Positions 35,658-44,949 are shown, counted from the first letter of the stretch. The stretch: DNA of 64,000 nucleotides from Desulfonatronovibrio magnus (GCF_000934755.1 NZ_KN882179.1:21320-85319); one strand, 5' to 3'. The notes: generated by a model from the sequence alone, not told the origin. Numbers and translations: made by a program.

Positions 35658-37385
35658 CTATATTGATTTGATTTTATCATTATACACACTCTGCATCATG
35701 CGAAGGATTCTTTTAATTTCATCTTTGTCATTGTTTTTTTGGGCCCTGATCAGGGCCTGCTTGTAATTTTGCCTAATCAAGGTCAGGTAGTTTTCATCAA
35801 TGAACCCTGACAATTCATTAAAAATTTCCTCCTTATTTACTTTTAGAGACGACTCCTGCATCCTGGCACGGTAATAAAAGTCCAGTTCTCCAGCGTCAAA
35901 ACCATGTTCTTCATCCTTGTCCGACTTGGTCTTTATTTTGTTCCAGAACGTTCTGGACCAGCTGGAGCTTAAAACAATATCAAGGTTTTTCTGGTCCAGA
36001 TGATTTCTGTATTCAGGAAAACAAACAGCAAAAGTCAGTATCTCCAGATCTCTCAGACATGGCTTGTGAACATTCTCATTATCTTTTCCCTCTGCACGGG
36101 GTGGTCTTTTTCCGGGCTGCTTATCCTTGAGGCCCTTTCTAAGCTCTGTTTCGGTGAGCCCCAAAAGCCCTGCTACTTTGGGGATATAATATGTTTTCAG
36201 GGAGAAATCCTTAAGCCCTCCAAGAAAACCGTTTACCCAGGCCATCATCTCTTTTGGAGAACTGTCAGCATTAAGAAATGACAGACAATATCTCAGGCCC
36301 TCATCAGTCTGTTTAAGCAGTTCGTCAAAATGGTCAGCCCCATTTTGCACCAGAATGCTGTGAGCATCTTCAGAGTCTGGAAAGTTTAGGACCTGACACT
36401 TGAGGCCAGCACTGAGAATCATGGCCGCACTCCTGAAAGCAGCTTTTCTGCCGGCCTGGTCACCATCAAACAAAACAATCACTTCACGGCATAATCCAGA
36501 GAGACGTCGAACCTGAGCTCTGGTCAGAGCTGTTCCTAATACCCCACAACTGTTGGCAAATCCATACTGGTGCAGGGCCAGGACATCGAGATAACCTTCT
36601 GTAAGAAAAACCTTTCTGGTCTGAGTTATGTGCTTTCTTGCCTGATACAGGCCGTAGAGATGTTCTCCTTTTGTATATACTGGATTTTCACTGCTGTTGA
36701 GATATTTGGGCTCTCCCTCGCCGATTACCCGCCCACCAAAGGCCACGACCATGCCAGACAGACTGATGATGGGAAATATCAGCCTGGCTCTAAAACGATC
36801 ATATATGCGACCCCGATTATTCTGGCTGAGCACTCCGGCCATGACACCGTGTTCAGGAGAAAATTTTCTCCGACCAAGAAAGTTAGTCAATTCCTGCCAG
36901 CCATCCGGACTCCATCCCAGTCGAAAAGATCTGACAATTTCCTGAGATATTTTACGTGCGCTTAAATATTTTCGGGCTTCCTCTCCCTGACTGGACCAGA
37001 GGCAATCCATAAAAAATTTTCCGGCTAAGGAGTTGATTTCCTGGGCAATGCTGACATTGTTTTTTTTCTCAATATTTTCTTCTGATTTCTCTAAGGAAAT
37101 CTCTACCCCTGCTTCCGAAGCCAGTTGGCGCACTGCTTCAGAAAAATCCAATCCATTGATATTTTTATAAAATTCAATGATATCCCCTGCAGCCTGACAC
37201 CCGAAGCAATAATAAAAGCCCTTATCAGGGCTAACCGTGAATGAGGGCTTTGTTTCTTCGTGAAAAGGGCATGGAGCTGACCATCTGTCTCCCACAGGTC
37301 TAAGTTCAATATATCTGCTGATGATATCGACTATGGACAGCTTTGACTTAATTTCAGCTATTGTATTTGAGTCTATGACCGCCAT
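35658..37385 (-). CDS. dnaG: DNA primase
   Basis: Synthesises RNA primers for replication. The 575-residue protein has the N-terminal zinc finger with Cys39, His42, Cys60, Cys63 (CPFH ... CFGC), the catalytic core (RARLIFPIISLSGMVVAFGGR), TOPRIM motifs TEGYLDVLALHQ and VLFDGDQAGRKAA, and a C-terminal DnaB-interacting region from about 430. Length is near the usual range. Upstream lies a 310-base heptamer tract that separates it from mutS2. Confidence 0.95.
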   Translation of the reverse strand: MAVIDSNTIAEIKSKLSIVDIISRYIELRPVGDRWSAPCPFHEETKPSFTVSPDKGFYYCFGCQAAGDIIEFYKNINGLDFSEAVRQLASEAGVEISLEKSEENIEKKNNVSIAQEINSLAGKFFMDCLWSSQGEEARKYLSARKISQEIVRSFRLGWSPDGWQELTNFLGRRKFSPEHGVMAGVLSQNNRGRIYDRFRARLIFPIISLSGMVVAFGGRVIGEGEPKYLNSSENPVYTKGEHLYGLYQARKHITQTRKVFLTEGYLDVLALHQYGFANSCGVLGTALTRAQVRRLSGLCREVIVLFDGDQAGRKAAFRSAAMILSAGLKCQVLNFPDSEDAHSILVQNGADHFDELLKQTDEGLRYCLSFLNADSSPKEMMAWVNGFLGGLKDFSLKTYYIPKVAGLLGLTETELRKGLKDKQPGKRPPRAEGKDNENVHKPCLRDLEILTFAVCFPEYRNHLDQKNLDIVLSSSWSRTFWNKIKTKSDKDEEHGFDAGELDFYYRARMQESSLKVNKEEIFNELSGFIDENYLTLIRQNYKQALIRAQKNNDKDEIKRILRMMQSVYNDKIKSI

Positions 37386-38002
37386 CAGTCCGCCTGTAAA
37401 AAACGATTAATATCCCAGCCTGACACCTTCCCCGAAAAATAAGGCTCAACTCAAACCCTGACATAAAAAATCAATGATAATTACCAATCAGGAAAGTTAA
37501 GTCATTAGACTCACTTGTCCAGCCCTGCACTGCAGAAAGTCTGAAGCCGGAGACAGTCCCTGAGCCAAGCGCAAAGTTGTTATCTTTGACGGAACTTTTC
37601 CTGCAACTGTACATTAATCATAAGCAAAAATCCTCAGCCTCCATCCCCCACAGCCTTCAACCTCCAGCCTTAAACCTTCTTCCTTCTTCCTTCAGCCTTC
37701 CGCCTTCTTCCTTCTTCCTTCAGCCTTCTTCCTTCAGCCTTCAGCCTTCTTCCTTCAGCCTTCTTCCTTCTTCCTTCAGCCTTCTTCCTTCAGCCTTCAG
37801 CCTTCTTCCTTCAGCCTTCAGCCTTCTTCCTTCAGCCTTCAGCCTTCTTCCTTCAGCCTTCTTCCTTCAGCCTTCCGCCTTCCGCCTTCAGCCTTCAGCC
37901 TTCTTCCTTCAGCCTTCTTCCTTCAGCCTTCTTCCTTCAGATATCCCCCCAATTAACGATCATTGTTTAAGTTGGGTTGTGTGGGCACAGCCCCCATTAG
38001 AG
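37386..38002. other. Intergenic region with the longest heptamer tract
   Basis: 617 bases between mutS2 and dnaG. Besides the heptamer tract (37631-37940) it holds a fragment of composite block R4 in inverted orientation (about 37550-37628, with GAGACAGTCCCTG) and a GGGTTGTGTGGGCACAGCC motif (37975). A promoter for dnaG-rpoD probably lies at 37390-37550 but was not recognised. Confidence 0.6.
37631..37940. repeat. 7-bp periodic tract (CTTCAGC / CTTCTTC), about 44 units
   Basis: The longest such array in the window. Heptamers are mostly CTTCAGC and CTTCTTC in irregular alternation, with CTTCCGC variants; period stays exactly seven over 300 bases. A plus-strand frame reads through it as a seven-residue protein repeat (LLPSAFS), but has no supporting start signal and is treated as an artefact of 7 x 3 periodicity. 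Confidence 0.92.
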
Positions 38003-40303
38003 TTATTGCAACTCCACCTCAGTCATGCCGGCACCTCCTGATTCTTCAGAAGCGCAGGCAAAACTTTGCACCATAGGACTATGCTTTAAATGATGGTGAA
38101 CAGCCTCTCGCAGAGCTCCGGTGCCTTTGCCATGAATAATTTCTATATTTTTTCGCCCCTCAAGCACAGCCCGGTCCAGATAATGTTCAAGTTCCTGCAA
38201 CGCTTCATCTGAATATTTACCCCTGAGGTCGAGTCGCAGCGGCATAACTTTATCCGCAGCTCTGGAAAAGGTATGTTGAGTTTGAGTCTCATTTGTCTGG
38301 ACAGAAACAAGAGTATCTGGCCTGACCCAGAGAGATATACCTCCCAGATCAATCTTGACCTGCTTTTTCCTGTCATCCATTTCCTGAATTACTCCCTGTT
38401 TCTGCCAGGGCTGGTAGATAAATCTGTCCCCTGGGGAAACATCTTCCCAGGTAGTACATTTTTGGGGAGAGATTTTCTCTTGCTGTGACTGGGACTCAAG
38501 CTTGCTTCTCAAGCTGGACATTTCCTTCAAGGCTTTTTTGCGCCCGATCTTCTGCTTTTCCCACTGATCCAGAATTTGCTTAGAGCAGTTTCGGACCTCA
38601 CTGATCAATTCCTGCTTTTCACGGTTTAAATCTGACAACATTTTGCTGTACTTTTTCTGAAACTTCTTTTCCTGCTCAGAAAGATCCTGCAGCTTATGTT
38701 CTCGCCTTACTGCAAGGTCATTGAGCCTTGCAAAAATTTCATCCTGTTTCTGACCGTCAATGAGCATGTACTCTTCAGCCCTGGATATAATCTCTGAAGC
38801 AAGCCCCTGTTTTCTAGCCACATCCAGAGCCAGGCTGGCCCCAACCTGGTCATAGGCTAACCGGTATAAAGGCTTGCCTGTGATATTATCAAAAAGGACA
38901 GAAGCAGCACGCACCTCTTTCCTGGATAGTGCGTAAGCTTTCAATGATGGAAAGTGTGTAGCAGTAGCCACCCATGCTCCTTTTTCCACCAGTTCGTCAA
39001 CAACGGCCTGGGCCAGTGCAGCTCCCTGACCGGGATCTGTGCCCACACCAAATTCGTCCAGAATAATTAGTGTTCCGGCATCAACATGTGGCCAGAATTT
39101 TGTGAAATGATCAATTTGAGCAGTGAAGGTGCTCAGGCTGTCTTCTACACTTTGCTCAGAAACCATGGAAACATAAATTTTGTTCCACATGGGAATGGAA
39201 CTGCCTTCAGCCGCAGGGACCGGTAAGGCGCACAAGGCCATCAAAGCTGCCAGCCCCAGTGTTTTAAGGCAAACCGTTTTGCCTCCGGCATTACCTCCGG
39301 ATACCACCAGCGCATGCTGGCCTTCATCCAGCTCAATATTTACAGGTACAGCATCGAAGCCACCCAGCACCAGCAATGGATGCCGTACATTTTTCAGCCG
39401 CAGAGCACGGCTTTCTTTGGAGATATCTAAAAAGGAAGCATTGAGTTTACGGGCAAACTTGACCTTGGCCAGCATGACATCCATCATGACCATCCACTGC
39501 AGCAAGAGATCAAGACCGGGCTGTGCCTGGCGAAAAACATCTGTCAGATACTCAAGAACTCGATTAAGTTCCTCTCGTTCCTGTCTTTTGAGTTTTTGAA
39601 GATTGTTGTTAAGTTCGGTGAGATAAAACGGTTCAAAATAGCAGGTTTCGCCGGTCTGGGAATAATCATGGATAATCCCCTGCAGCTTGCCTTTAAAGTT
39701 GGACTTCAGCGCCAGCACATATCTGTCTGAAGAAATGGTCAGGTATTCATCCTGCAGATAATGAGAGATATTGGAATGGGTCAGGGACTCATTCACTTTT
39801 TTAGAGCATTGATGCCTTATGGACCTTATCTCTTCTCTTATGGAATACAGCCCTGGAGAACTTTCATCGCTTATCTCCCCAGTACTGCTGATGCACCTGA
39901 GGAGCGCAGAGAAAAGTTTGTCCGGCCATGTCTGATCAATCCTTGTCTCACTGATTCTGACAAATCTTTGTGAGTCCAGGTTGTCAATGAGAGCAATAAA
40001 ATCATTAGCCTGCTGTAAAAATGCCCTTATTTCCCAGAATTCTTCCAGTTGCACAATATGGTCTGTCTGCCTTACCCTGTTCAGGCTGGAAGAAATGTCC
40101 GGGAATGAATTTATGGTTAATCCGCATTCAGCACAACAAGACATGACTTCCCGCAAGAATTCAGTCTTGGAAGTCAATTCTTCTGAAGAAGTGATCACGG
40201 CAGTATTTAAGCAGGCTTCCTTTCCGGAAGAGGAAACAGCTTCATTACTCAAATGCCGCAGGACTTTATTAAACTCCAGCAGAGTGATGGTTTTTTGTTC
40301 CAT
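38003..40303 (-). CDS. mutS2: Endonuclease MutS2
   Basis: DNA-structure-binding ATPase with nuclease domain, implicated in suppressing recombination or rescuing collided ribosomes depending on species. The 766-residue protein has MutS core and lever regions, Walker A SGGNAGGKT (335-343), Walker B LIILDEFGVGTDP, ATHFPSLKAYA, a long coiled-coil region (about 500-610) and a C-terminal Smr domain with LRLDLRGKYSDEA and HGKGTGALRE. No N-terminal mismatch-recognition domain, as expected for MutS2. It is inserted between yqeY and dnaG. Confidence 0.95.
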   Translation of the reverse strand: MEQKTITLLEFNKVLRHLSNEAVSSSGKEACLNTAVITSSEELTSKTEFLREVMSCCAECGLTINSFPDISSSLNRVRQTDHIVQLEEFWEIRAFLQQANDFIALIDNLDSQRFVRISETRIDQTWPDKLFSALLRCISSTGEISDESSPGLYSIREEIRSIRHQCSKKVNESLTHSNISHYLQDEYLTISSDRYVLALKSNFKGKLQGIIHDYSQTGETCYFEPFYLTELNNNLQKLKRQEREELNRVLEYLTDVFRQAQPGLDLLLQWMVMMDVMLAKVKFARKLNASFLDISKESRALRLKNVRHPLLVLGGFDAVPVNIELDEGQHALVVSGGNAGGKTVCLKTLGLAALMALCALPVPAAEGSSIPMWNKIYVSMVSEQSVEDSLSTFTAQIDHFTKFWPHVDAGTLIILDEFGVGTDPGQGAALAQAVVDELVEKGAWVATATHFPSLKAYALSRKEVRAASVLFDNITGKPLYRLAYDQVGASLALDVARKQGLASEIISRAEEYMLIDGQKQDEIFARLNDLAVRREHKLQDLSEQEKKFQKKYSKMLSDLNREKQELISEVRNCSKQILDQWEKQKIGRKKALKEMSSLRSKLESQSQQEKISPQKCTTWEDVSPGDRFIYQPWQKQGVIQEMDDRKKQVKIDLGGISLWVRPDTLVSVQTNETQTQHTFSRAADKVMPLRLDLRGKYSDEALQELEHYLDRAVLEGRKNIEIIHGKGTGALREAVHHHLKHSPMVQSFACASEESGGAGMTEVELQ

Positions 40304-40496
40304 TATACAGAGTACTCATTAAACAGCATAAATGAAGCTGACTGTGGCTGCTACCCAAAGGTGAAGAGGTGCTCAGGCCAAAACCTGGCCTCCTGCATGG
40401 ATTTTTGTTTTTGTGAAATAATTTGAGCAGTGCATAAATGGCGTCATAAGATGACAACGCTGCTCTGGAAAATAATGTTCTGGGAAATCGGAAAAA

Positions 40497-40943
40497 TCAG
40501 GATGATAGCAATTCTTTTACTATGGCGCTCAATTCACGCCCATCGGTCTGCCCTGGATATTTCTGAGTGATGGCTTTCATAACTGTGCCCATTCCTTTCA
40601 TATCCTTCACGCCAAGTTCCTGTATTGTCTCGGTGGCAACTTTTCTCATTTCATCCGGTGTGAGCGCAGATGGTAGGTAGGTGTTTATGATGTCAAGTTC
40701 GCTCTGTTCTTTTAGACTCAAGTCGTCTCTTCCAGCCTGAGTATACTGTCGAATGGACTCCTGGCGTTGTTTAACCTGTTTGATCAAGACCTCGGCGGTC
40801 TCGGCATCGGTCAATTCTCTTTTGAGCTCGACATGCTTATTTTTAATGGCTGTCTTAAGCATCCTCAAGACAGCCACCTTGTCGCTCTGCCTGCTTTTAT
40901 AAGCAGTAATAAAGTCTTTCTCAATCTTTTCGGCAAGTAGCAT
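40497..40943 (-). CDS. yqeY: GatB/YqeY-domain protein
   Basis: A 148-residue protein homologous to the tail domain of the aminoacyl-tRNA amidotransferase GatB; function undefined, possibly tRNA-related. Recognised by VLRMLKTAIKNKHVELKRELTDAE, VKQRQESIRQYTQAGRDDL and the C-terminal MGTVMKAITQKYPGQTDGRELSAIVK. Its ATG starts one base after the rpsU stop codon. The rpsU-yqeY-(mutS2)-dnaG-rpoD order identifies the macromolecular synthesis operon. Confidence 0.93.
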   Translation of the reverse strand: MLLAEKIEKDFITAYKSRQSDKVAVLRMLKTAIKNKHVELKRELTDAETAEVLIKQVKQRQESIRQYTQAGRDDLSLKEQSELDIINTYLPSALTPDEMRKVATETIQELGVKDMKGMGTVMKAITQKYPGQTDGRELSAIVKELLSS

Positions 40944-40944
40944 A

Positions 40945-41145
40945 TTACATCATTTGCATCTTACGCATTTTTTTCATTAATCTTTTTCTTGCTGCGGCTT
41001 CTTTTTTCTTCTTCTGAATACTGGGTTTTTCATAATGTTGTCTTTTCTTCAGTTCTGAAAGGATACCAGCCTTTTCAACCTGTTTTTTGAACTTACGCAA
41101 CGCATAGTCAAAGTTGTCATTTTCTCCAAGAATAACTCCGGGCAC
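40945..41145 (-). CDS. rpsU: 30S ribosomal protein S21
   Basis: Small-subunit protein needed for efficient initiation. The 66-residue product reads (M)[22 protein letters not shown] at its N terminus, then [23 protein letters not shown] and a lysine/arginine-rich tail. I choose the GTG at 41145: S21 proteins begin MPGV, and GGGGG lies nine bases upstream; an in-frame GTG two codons earlier is too close to that site. First gene of the macromolecular synthesis operon. Confidence 0.94.
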   Translation of the reverse strand: MPGVILGENDNFDYALRKFKKQVEKAGILSELKKRQHYEKPSIQKKKKEAAARKRLMKKMRKMQMM

Positions 41146-41629
41146 TAACACTCACCCCCTTAATTTCGGTTCATCATCAAAGCGTGTCGTCCCTGGTTTA
41201 CCCGCAGACAACTTAGCTCTTGAGAAAACATTGAGACGCCCTGATGATGGTCAAGTCAGAAAACATAACTCGGATCTTTTTCTTTGGCAAGGAAAAAATT
41301 GTGTAGCAGAATATGAGGAATAAAACACTGCTGACCAGCAGGATTCTGGTCATGGAATGAGAAAAAAGGGCGAATCTTCTCCCCTTTTTAGGATAAATAT
41401 TTTCCATTTTGCAGGCAGCTTTGGGACAAGCTATCCTGTCTTAAGAATCAAAAGCTGACATACAAAACCAGAAAAAAATAGCTCAAAGGATGCTGAGCTC
41501 TGGGTATTGCTGTTCCGGGACCCGCTTACCTCATCAATGATACGTATTAAACATGAGTTGATGTTCAAGCCGGTCCCGGGAGTTTCTTTCCACTGTTTAA
41601 CCTAAACAAGGATAAACTGTTACAAAAAA
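41146..41629. other. Intergenic region upstream of rpsU
   Basis: 484 bases. Positions about 41490-41600 hold a degenerate relative of element M2 (CCGGGACCC ... GAGTTGATGTTCAA ... GGTCCCGGGAG) without recognisable terminal repeats. A 64-codon minus-strand frame (41213-41407) with one hydrophobic segment lacks a ribosome binding site and is not called. The rpsU promoter presumably lies here. Confidence 0.5.
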
Positions 41630-41836
41630 TTACTCAGCAAGCTTACGATTTTCAGCCATGGTATCACTAATGGACTGAAAGACTACTGCTCCAACTCCAA
41701 TCCCAATAGTTGCCAAAACCAGGTACAGTACACTGAAAAATACAAAATGGTCTGCCATCCACCAGGGTATATCCTGCGGAAGCATACTTTGAACGGTTTC
41801 TCCAGGAATCATGGTTTTCCATTTCAGGTCTATCAT
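41630..41836 (-). CDS. Small conserved single-span membrane protein
   Basis: The 68-residue product begins MIDLKWKTMIPGETVQSMLP, followed by DIPWWMADHFVFF and a hydrophobic span (about 31-52), then a short charged tail. I believe similar proteins occur next to housekeeping genes in Desulfovibrionales, but no function is known to me. GGAGG five bases before the ATG at 41836 fixes the start; the TTG codon 12 bases upstream overlaps the ribosome binding site. Follows the HU gene on the same strand by about 20 bases. Confidence 0.75.
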   Translation of the reverse strand: MIDLKWKTMIPGETVQSMLPQDIPWWMADHFVFFSVLYLVLATIGIGVGAVVFQSISDTMAENRKLAE

Positions 41837-41856
41837 TAAAGCCTCCAATAACTGGT

Positions 41857-42129
41857 TTATTTTACGGCATCCTTAAGGACTTTGCCTGGACGGAATTTAA
41901 CAACCTTACATGCCGGGATCTTAATCTCCTCACCTGTTCGGGGATTACGACCGTTGCGCGCCTTGCGCTCTTCCACTGCAAAAGTACCAAAACCAGTTAA
42001 TGTTAATTTGCCTTCATCGACCATAGTCTCCTGCACTGAATCAAGAAAGGCATTAAGGGCCTTTTCAGAATCTGATTTCGTCAGACCGGTCTTATCCGCC
42101 ATTTTGGATACCAAGTCGGCTTTTGTCAT
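41857..42129 (-). CDS. HU-family DNA-binding protein
   Basis: Dimeric nucleoid protein of 90 residues. Features are MTKADLVSKMADKTGLTKSD, the GFGTFAVEERKARNGRNP signature leading into the DNA-binding beta arm (about 47-75) and PACKVVKFRPGKVLKDAV. AAGGAGG lies before the ATG. Could be named hupB, but HU/IHF subtype is not decided by sequence alone. Confidence 0.95.
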   Translation of the reverse strand: MTKADLVSKMADKTGLTKSDSEKALNAFLDSVQETMVDEGKLTLTGFGTFAVEERKARNGRNPRTGEEIKIPACKVVKFRPGKVLKDAVK

Positions 42130-42406
42130 CGGTAACTTCCTCCTTCAAAAGTTTAGCAGAAAAAAATATTCATCTACAATCAAATATCCCTGACATACAA
42201 AATCACCAGACACAAGGTGATTAAATCAATACCAGGCATTATCAGCTAACCTGCTCAAGCTTAACCCTGTAATCAAAAGCATTGGATGCCGTCTATCAAC
42301 ATTATTATCACTTGCGCTGATGAAACAAGTAACGTGAGAATTTGCTTTATGCAAGCAAGATAATAAGGAAGAACAAAATTTCTATGCTCAAGTCAAGACA
42401 AAATTT

Positions 42407-43183
42407 CTAATCATCCGAAAAAATAAGACTTGAAAGGACCTGAAAGTCATGTGGCGACAAATCTTCGGGTCTGCATCGAAGGTCCAAAGATCTTTCATCA
42501 AGGCAATTTTCAATTGTGACGTTCCAGTGAGCCTTAAGAATTGATTTTATTTGTTTGCGCCTGCTTTGAAACATTAGACTCAAGGTTTTTGCAAGGGCTG
42601 AGTCTGAAAAAATGCCTTTTTTTTCAAGAGGGCTAAAGCGCAATACAGCTGATTCGACTTTGGGTTTGGGTCTGAAAACCTGTGGTGACACGTTAAAAAG
42701 CAGTTCGGCACGTACATGCGACTGCACCCAGACAGAAATGGCACCAAATTTTTTGGAGCCAGGGGGAGAGACAATTCTTTGAGCCACCTCTTTTTGCAGC
42801 ATGAATACACCGCATTTCATGCCTGAAACCTGAGCCGTAATATCCCAGATCAGCCTGGTACCAATATTATAGGGCAGATTGCCGACAATTTTTAGACTAT
42901 GAAGTCGGTGCAGCTTAGCCCAGTCATATTTTAATGCATCAATACATATGAGCCCAGCCTGAGGGCAGGATTTTTTAAGAGCCAGGCAAAGATTCCAGTC
43001 TTTCTCAAGTGCAGTCAGGTTAACCTGCCTTAAAATCAGCAGTTTAGTCAAGGCACCCTGCCCAGGTCCTATCTCAAGTACATCATCCCCATGCTCTAAA
43101 CCAAGAGCATCAACAATTTTTCCGGCAATATTGCCATCGGTTAAAAAATTCTGCCCCAGACTTTTCTTGGCTCTGTAACTCAT
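42407..43183 (-). CDS. rsmA: 16S rRNA dimethyladenosine transferase
   Basis: Dimethylates A1518 and A1519 of 16S rRNA (KsgA). The 258-residue protein has KKSLGQNFLTDGNIAGKIV, motif I VLEIGPGQGALTKLL, LEKDW, and NLPYNIG (motif IV), then MLQKEVAQRIVSPPGSKKFGAISVW and a small C-terminal helical domain. Upstream of DUF2062 protein's convergent neighbour set is on the same strand, so it may be cotranscribed with the DUF2062 gene, 40 bases away. Confidence 0.96.
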   Translation of the reverse strand: MSYRAKKSLGQNFLTDGNIAGKIVDALGLEHGDDVLEIGPGQGALTKLLILRQVNLTALEKDWNLCLALKKSCPQAGLICIDALKYDWAKLHRLHSLKIVGNLPYNIGTRLIWDITAQVSGMKCGVFMLQKEVAQRIVSPPGSKKFGAISVWVQSHVRAELLFNVSPQVFRPKPKVESAVLRFSPLEKKGIFSDSALAKTLSLMFQSRRKQIKSILKAHWNVTIENCLDERSLDLRCRPEDLSPHDFQVLSSLIFSDD

Positions 43184-43223
43184 AATACTGCCAGCAACAT
43201 AAATGCGTAAACATTCCAGGGTT

Positions 43224-43739
43224 TCAAATCCTTCCCCTGGAACGAGTCAATCCCTGAAGCTTTTTCTGACTCTTTTTTTTAGCTCTGCGGTCATGATAAA
43301 CTTTAACAGCCTTTACAGAAATCATGTAGGTTATAACCGAAAGAATCAAGCCGACAATTATCCCGCCAAACATCATAAGAAGAAAAAAATCCCACCCCAT
43401 AGCCACAATATTCATCAAGGTCAGGTCTTCGGGCTCAAACTCTTTTTTGCCGATGGGAATGATCATCTTACCAATGCGGTAAAGACCATAATAGACAAAA
43501 GGAGCGTATAGCGGATTGGTAATCCAGGTACCTGCGGCAGCTGCAATTTTATTGCATCTGATGACAAATGCTAACCCAAGAGCCACAACAGTCTGAAACG
43601 GAATTATGGGCAGACAACCCACAAAAACGCCCACAGATAGACCCATGGCCACTGAATGCGGACTTTCACGCATGCGCAAAAGCTTCAGATACCAGAAGCG
43701 TAAAATCCGGCGCAGACCGAATCTTATATATATGCTCAA
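43224..43739 (-). CDS. DUF2062 membrane protein
   Basis: The 171-residue protein belongs to the DUF2062 family: LRMRESPHSVAMGLSVGVFVGCLP and PFQTVVALGLAFVIRCNKIAAAAGTWITNPLYAPF are its hallmarks. Two to three hydrophobic segments and a basic C terminus (RRAKKKSQKK). Function unknown. The frame starts with TTG at 43739, with CAGGCG about ten bases upstream; an internal ATG (residue 23) would remove part of the conserved region, so I keep TTG. Confidence 0.82.
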   Translation of the reverse strand: MSIYIRFGLRRILRFWYLKLLRMRESPHSVAMGLSVGVFVGCLPIIPFQTVVALGLAFVIRCNKIAAAAGTWITNPLYAPFVYYGLYRIGKMIIPIGKKEFEPEDLTLMNIVAMGWDFFLLMMFGGIIVGLILSVITYMISVKAVKVYHDRRAKKKSQKKLQGLTRSRGRI

Positions 43740-43769
43740 TAACGTATCGCCTGAAAAATGATATTGAGG

Positions 43770-44351
43770 TTAGTCCACAAGCTGATTGTGCAGAGCATTT
43801 ACAAGCATTTCCAGAGGAGGTCGTCTATTGATATCTTCGACATGGATAAAAACGATTTCACCCTGTTTATCAATAAGAAAAACCGCCCGTTCCGCCATGC
43901 CATCGCTTCTAAGCACACCCATTTCATTTGCCAGTCCGCCATGCGGCCAGAAATCTGATAATACAGGAAACCACAGTCCGCCCATAGCATCCACCCAGGC
44001 ATGAAGCGTGGCAGTGCTGTCCACACTGATGCCCAGGATTATTGTTTCTGAATCATCAAAAAAATGTCGGGCAATGTTATATCCCGGCCACTGATCAGAG
44101 CATACTGGAGTCCAGGCAGCTGGAATGAAAGAAAGCATAACATTTTTTTTATTTCTGAAGTCAGACAGGGTAATGTTCTCACCGCAAATACATGGAAGAG
44201 TAAAATCCGATGCCAGGTCACCAACTTTAACCTTCAGCTCGCTGTCCACTGGCTTTAATTGAGGTGGTTGATATATATTATCAAGAACAGCTTCAGCCCT
44301 TAGTGCAAACATTACAAAAAAAACAATCAATGCCACACGCAAGAACTTCAT
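43770..44351 (-). CDS. Exported peroxiredoxin
   Basis: AhpC/TSA-type thiol peroxidase of 193 residues with an N-terminal signal sequence (about 1-21), so it acts outside the cytoplasm. The active site PxxxTxxC is PAAWTPVC with peroxidatic Cys84; Cys54 and Cys56 (PCIC) lie near the start of the fold. A resolving cysteine partner in the C-terminal part is not evident, suggesting a 1-Cys or atypical mechanism. It follows the TlpA-like gene by 30 bases; together they look like an extracytoplasmic redox pair. Confidence 0.87.
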   Translation of the reverse strand: MKFLRVALIVFFVMFALRAEAVLDNIYQPPQLKPVDSELKVKVGDLASDFTLPCICGENITLSDFRNKKNVMLSFIPAAWTPVCSDQWPGYNIARHFFDDSETIILGISVDSTATLHAWVDAMGGLWFPVLSDFWPHGGLANEMGVLRSDGMAERAVFLIDKQGEIVFIHVEDINRRPPLEMLVNALHNQLVD

Positions 44352-44381
44352 TTAAGCCTCCTTCACCTTTGTTTTGCCTCT

Positions 44382-44930
44382 TTAAGGGGAGCTCAAACGT
44401 TTAAGAAAGACTGCAGGATCTTCAAACGCACCTTTATGAGTAAGAAGAAGGCCTAAGTCTTGGATCTCCACCAGTATAAAATAGGGAGTACCTACTTCAC
44501 CCAGCAGTTTATGCCATTCAAACTCTGGATCCGGGAACAACGGAAAAGGGATATCATACTGATCTCGAAAAACACTTACTTCAAATGCAGAATTTCCAGG
44601 GGCTATGCCAATAACCTTTATCTGCCCTTCAAGCCCCTTGTCTTGAATCATATAATAAAGCTCGTTGACTGCCTCGGCTTCTCGCTGACATATGGGGCAG
44701 TACATACTAAAAATCTGCACCAGTACAGTTTCCGCTGCAACTTCATTGAGAAAAAAACCATCTTGCCCATGCTCAAGGCCAAGATATGCAGAGTGCTCTT
44801 CCTCAGGCATTGGCAGCATAATCTCTGGAAATGAATCAGCCTTAAGGGAAGAGGGCGCAAAAAGGATCAACATGCAGATAAAAACAGCAATCTGCAGTGA
44901 AAAATTGTTGATTAAGTGGTTTCTGAACAT
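44382..44930 (-). CDS. Exported TlpA-like thioredoxin-fold protein
   Basis: The 182-residue precursor has a signal peptide (about 11-31) and a thioredoxin-like domain with the CxxC site Cys78-Pro-Ile-Cys81 (SMYCPICQRE) and a cis-proline motif GTPYF. The insert and topology fit the TlpA/redoxin group. Probable partner of the downstream exported peroxiredoxin, supplying reducing equivalents in the periplasm. Bounded upstream by a composite repeat. Confidence 0.8.
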   Translation of the reverse strand: MFRNHLINNFSLQIAVFICMLILFAPSSLKADSFPEIMLPMPEEEHSAYLGLEHGQDGFFLNEVAAETVLVQIFSMYCPICQREAEAVNELYYMIQDKGLEGQIKVIGIAPGNSAFEVSVFRDQYDIPFPLFPDPEFEWHKLLGEVGTPYFILVEIQDLGLLLTHKGAFEDPAVFLKRLSSP

Positions 44931-44949
44931 ATCCAGTGAGCCTCCTGTG

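Noticed and set aside
37577..38041. Plus-strand open frame giving a serine/proline/leucine heptad-repeat protein
   Set aside because: It is produced by the 7-bp DNA period (7 x 3 = 21 bases), has no ribosome binding site and no family match, and runs against the direction of the surrounding operon.
40304..40496. Structured RNA upstream of mutS2 (AGGCCA/TGGCCT stem)
   Set aside because: A single 6-bp stem with no T-run or known RNA motif is too weak to call.
41213..41407. 64-codon minus-strand frame with a hydrophobic stretch, upstream of rpsU
   Set aside because: No Shine-Dalgarno and no recognisable family; it could equally be leader or promoter sequence of rpsU.
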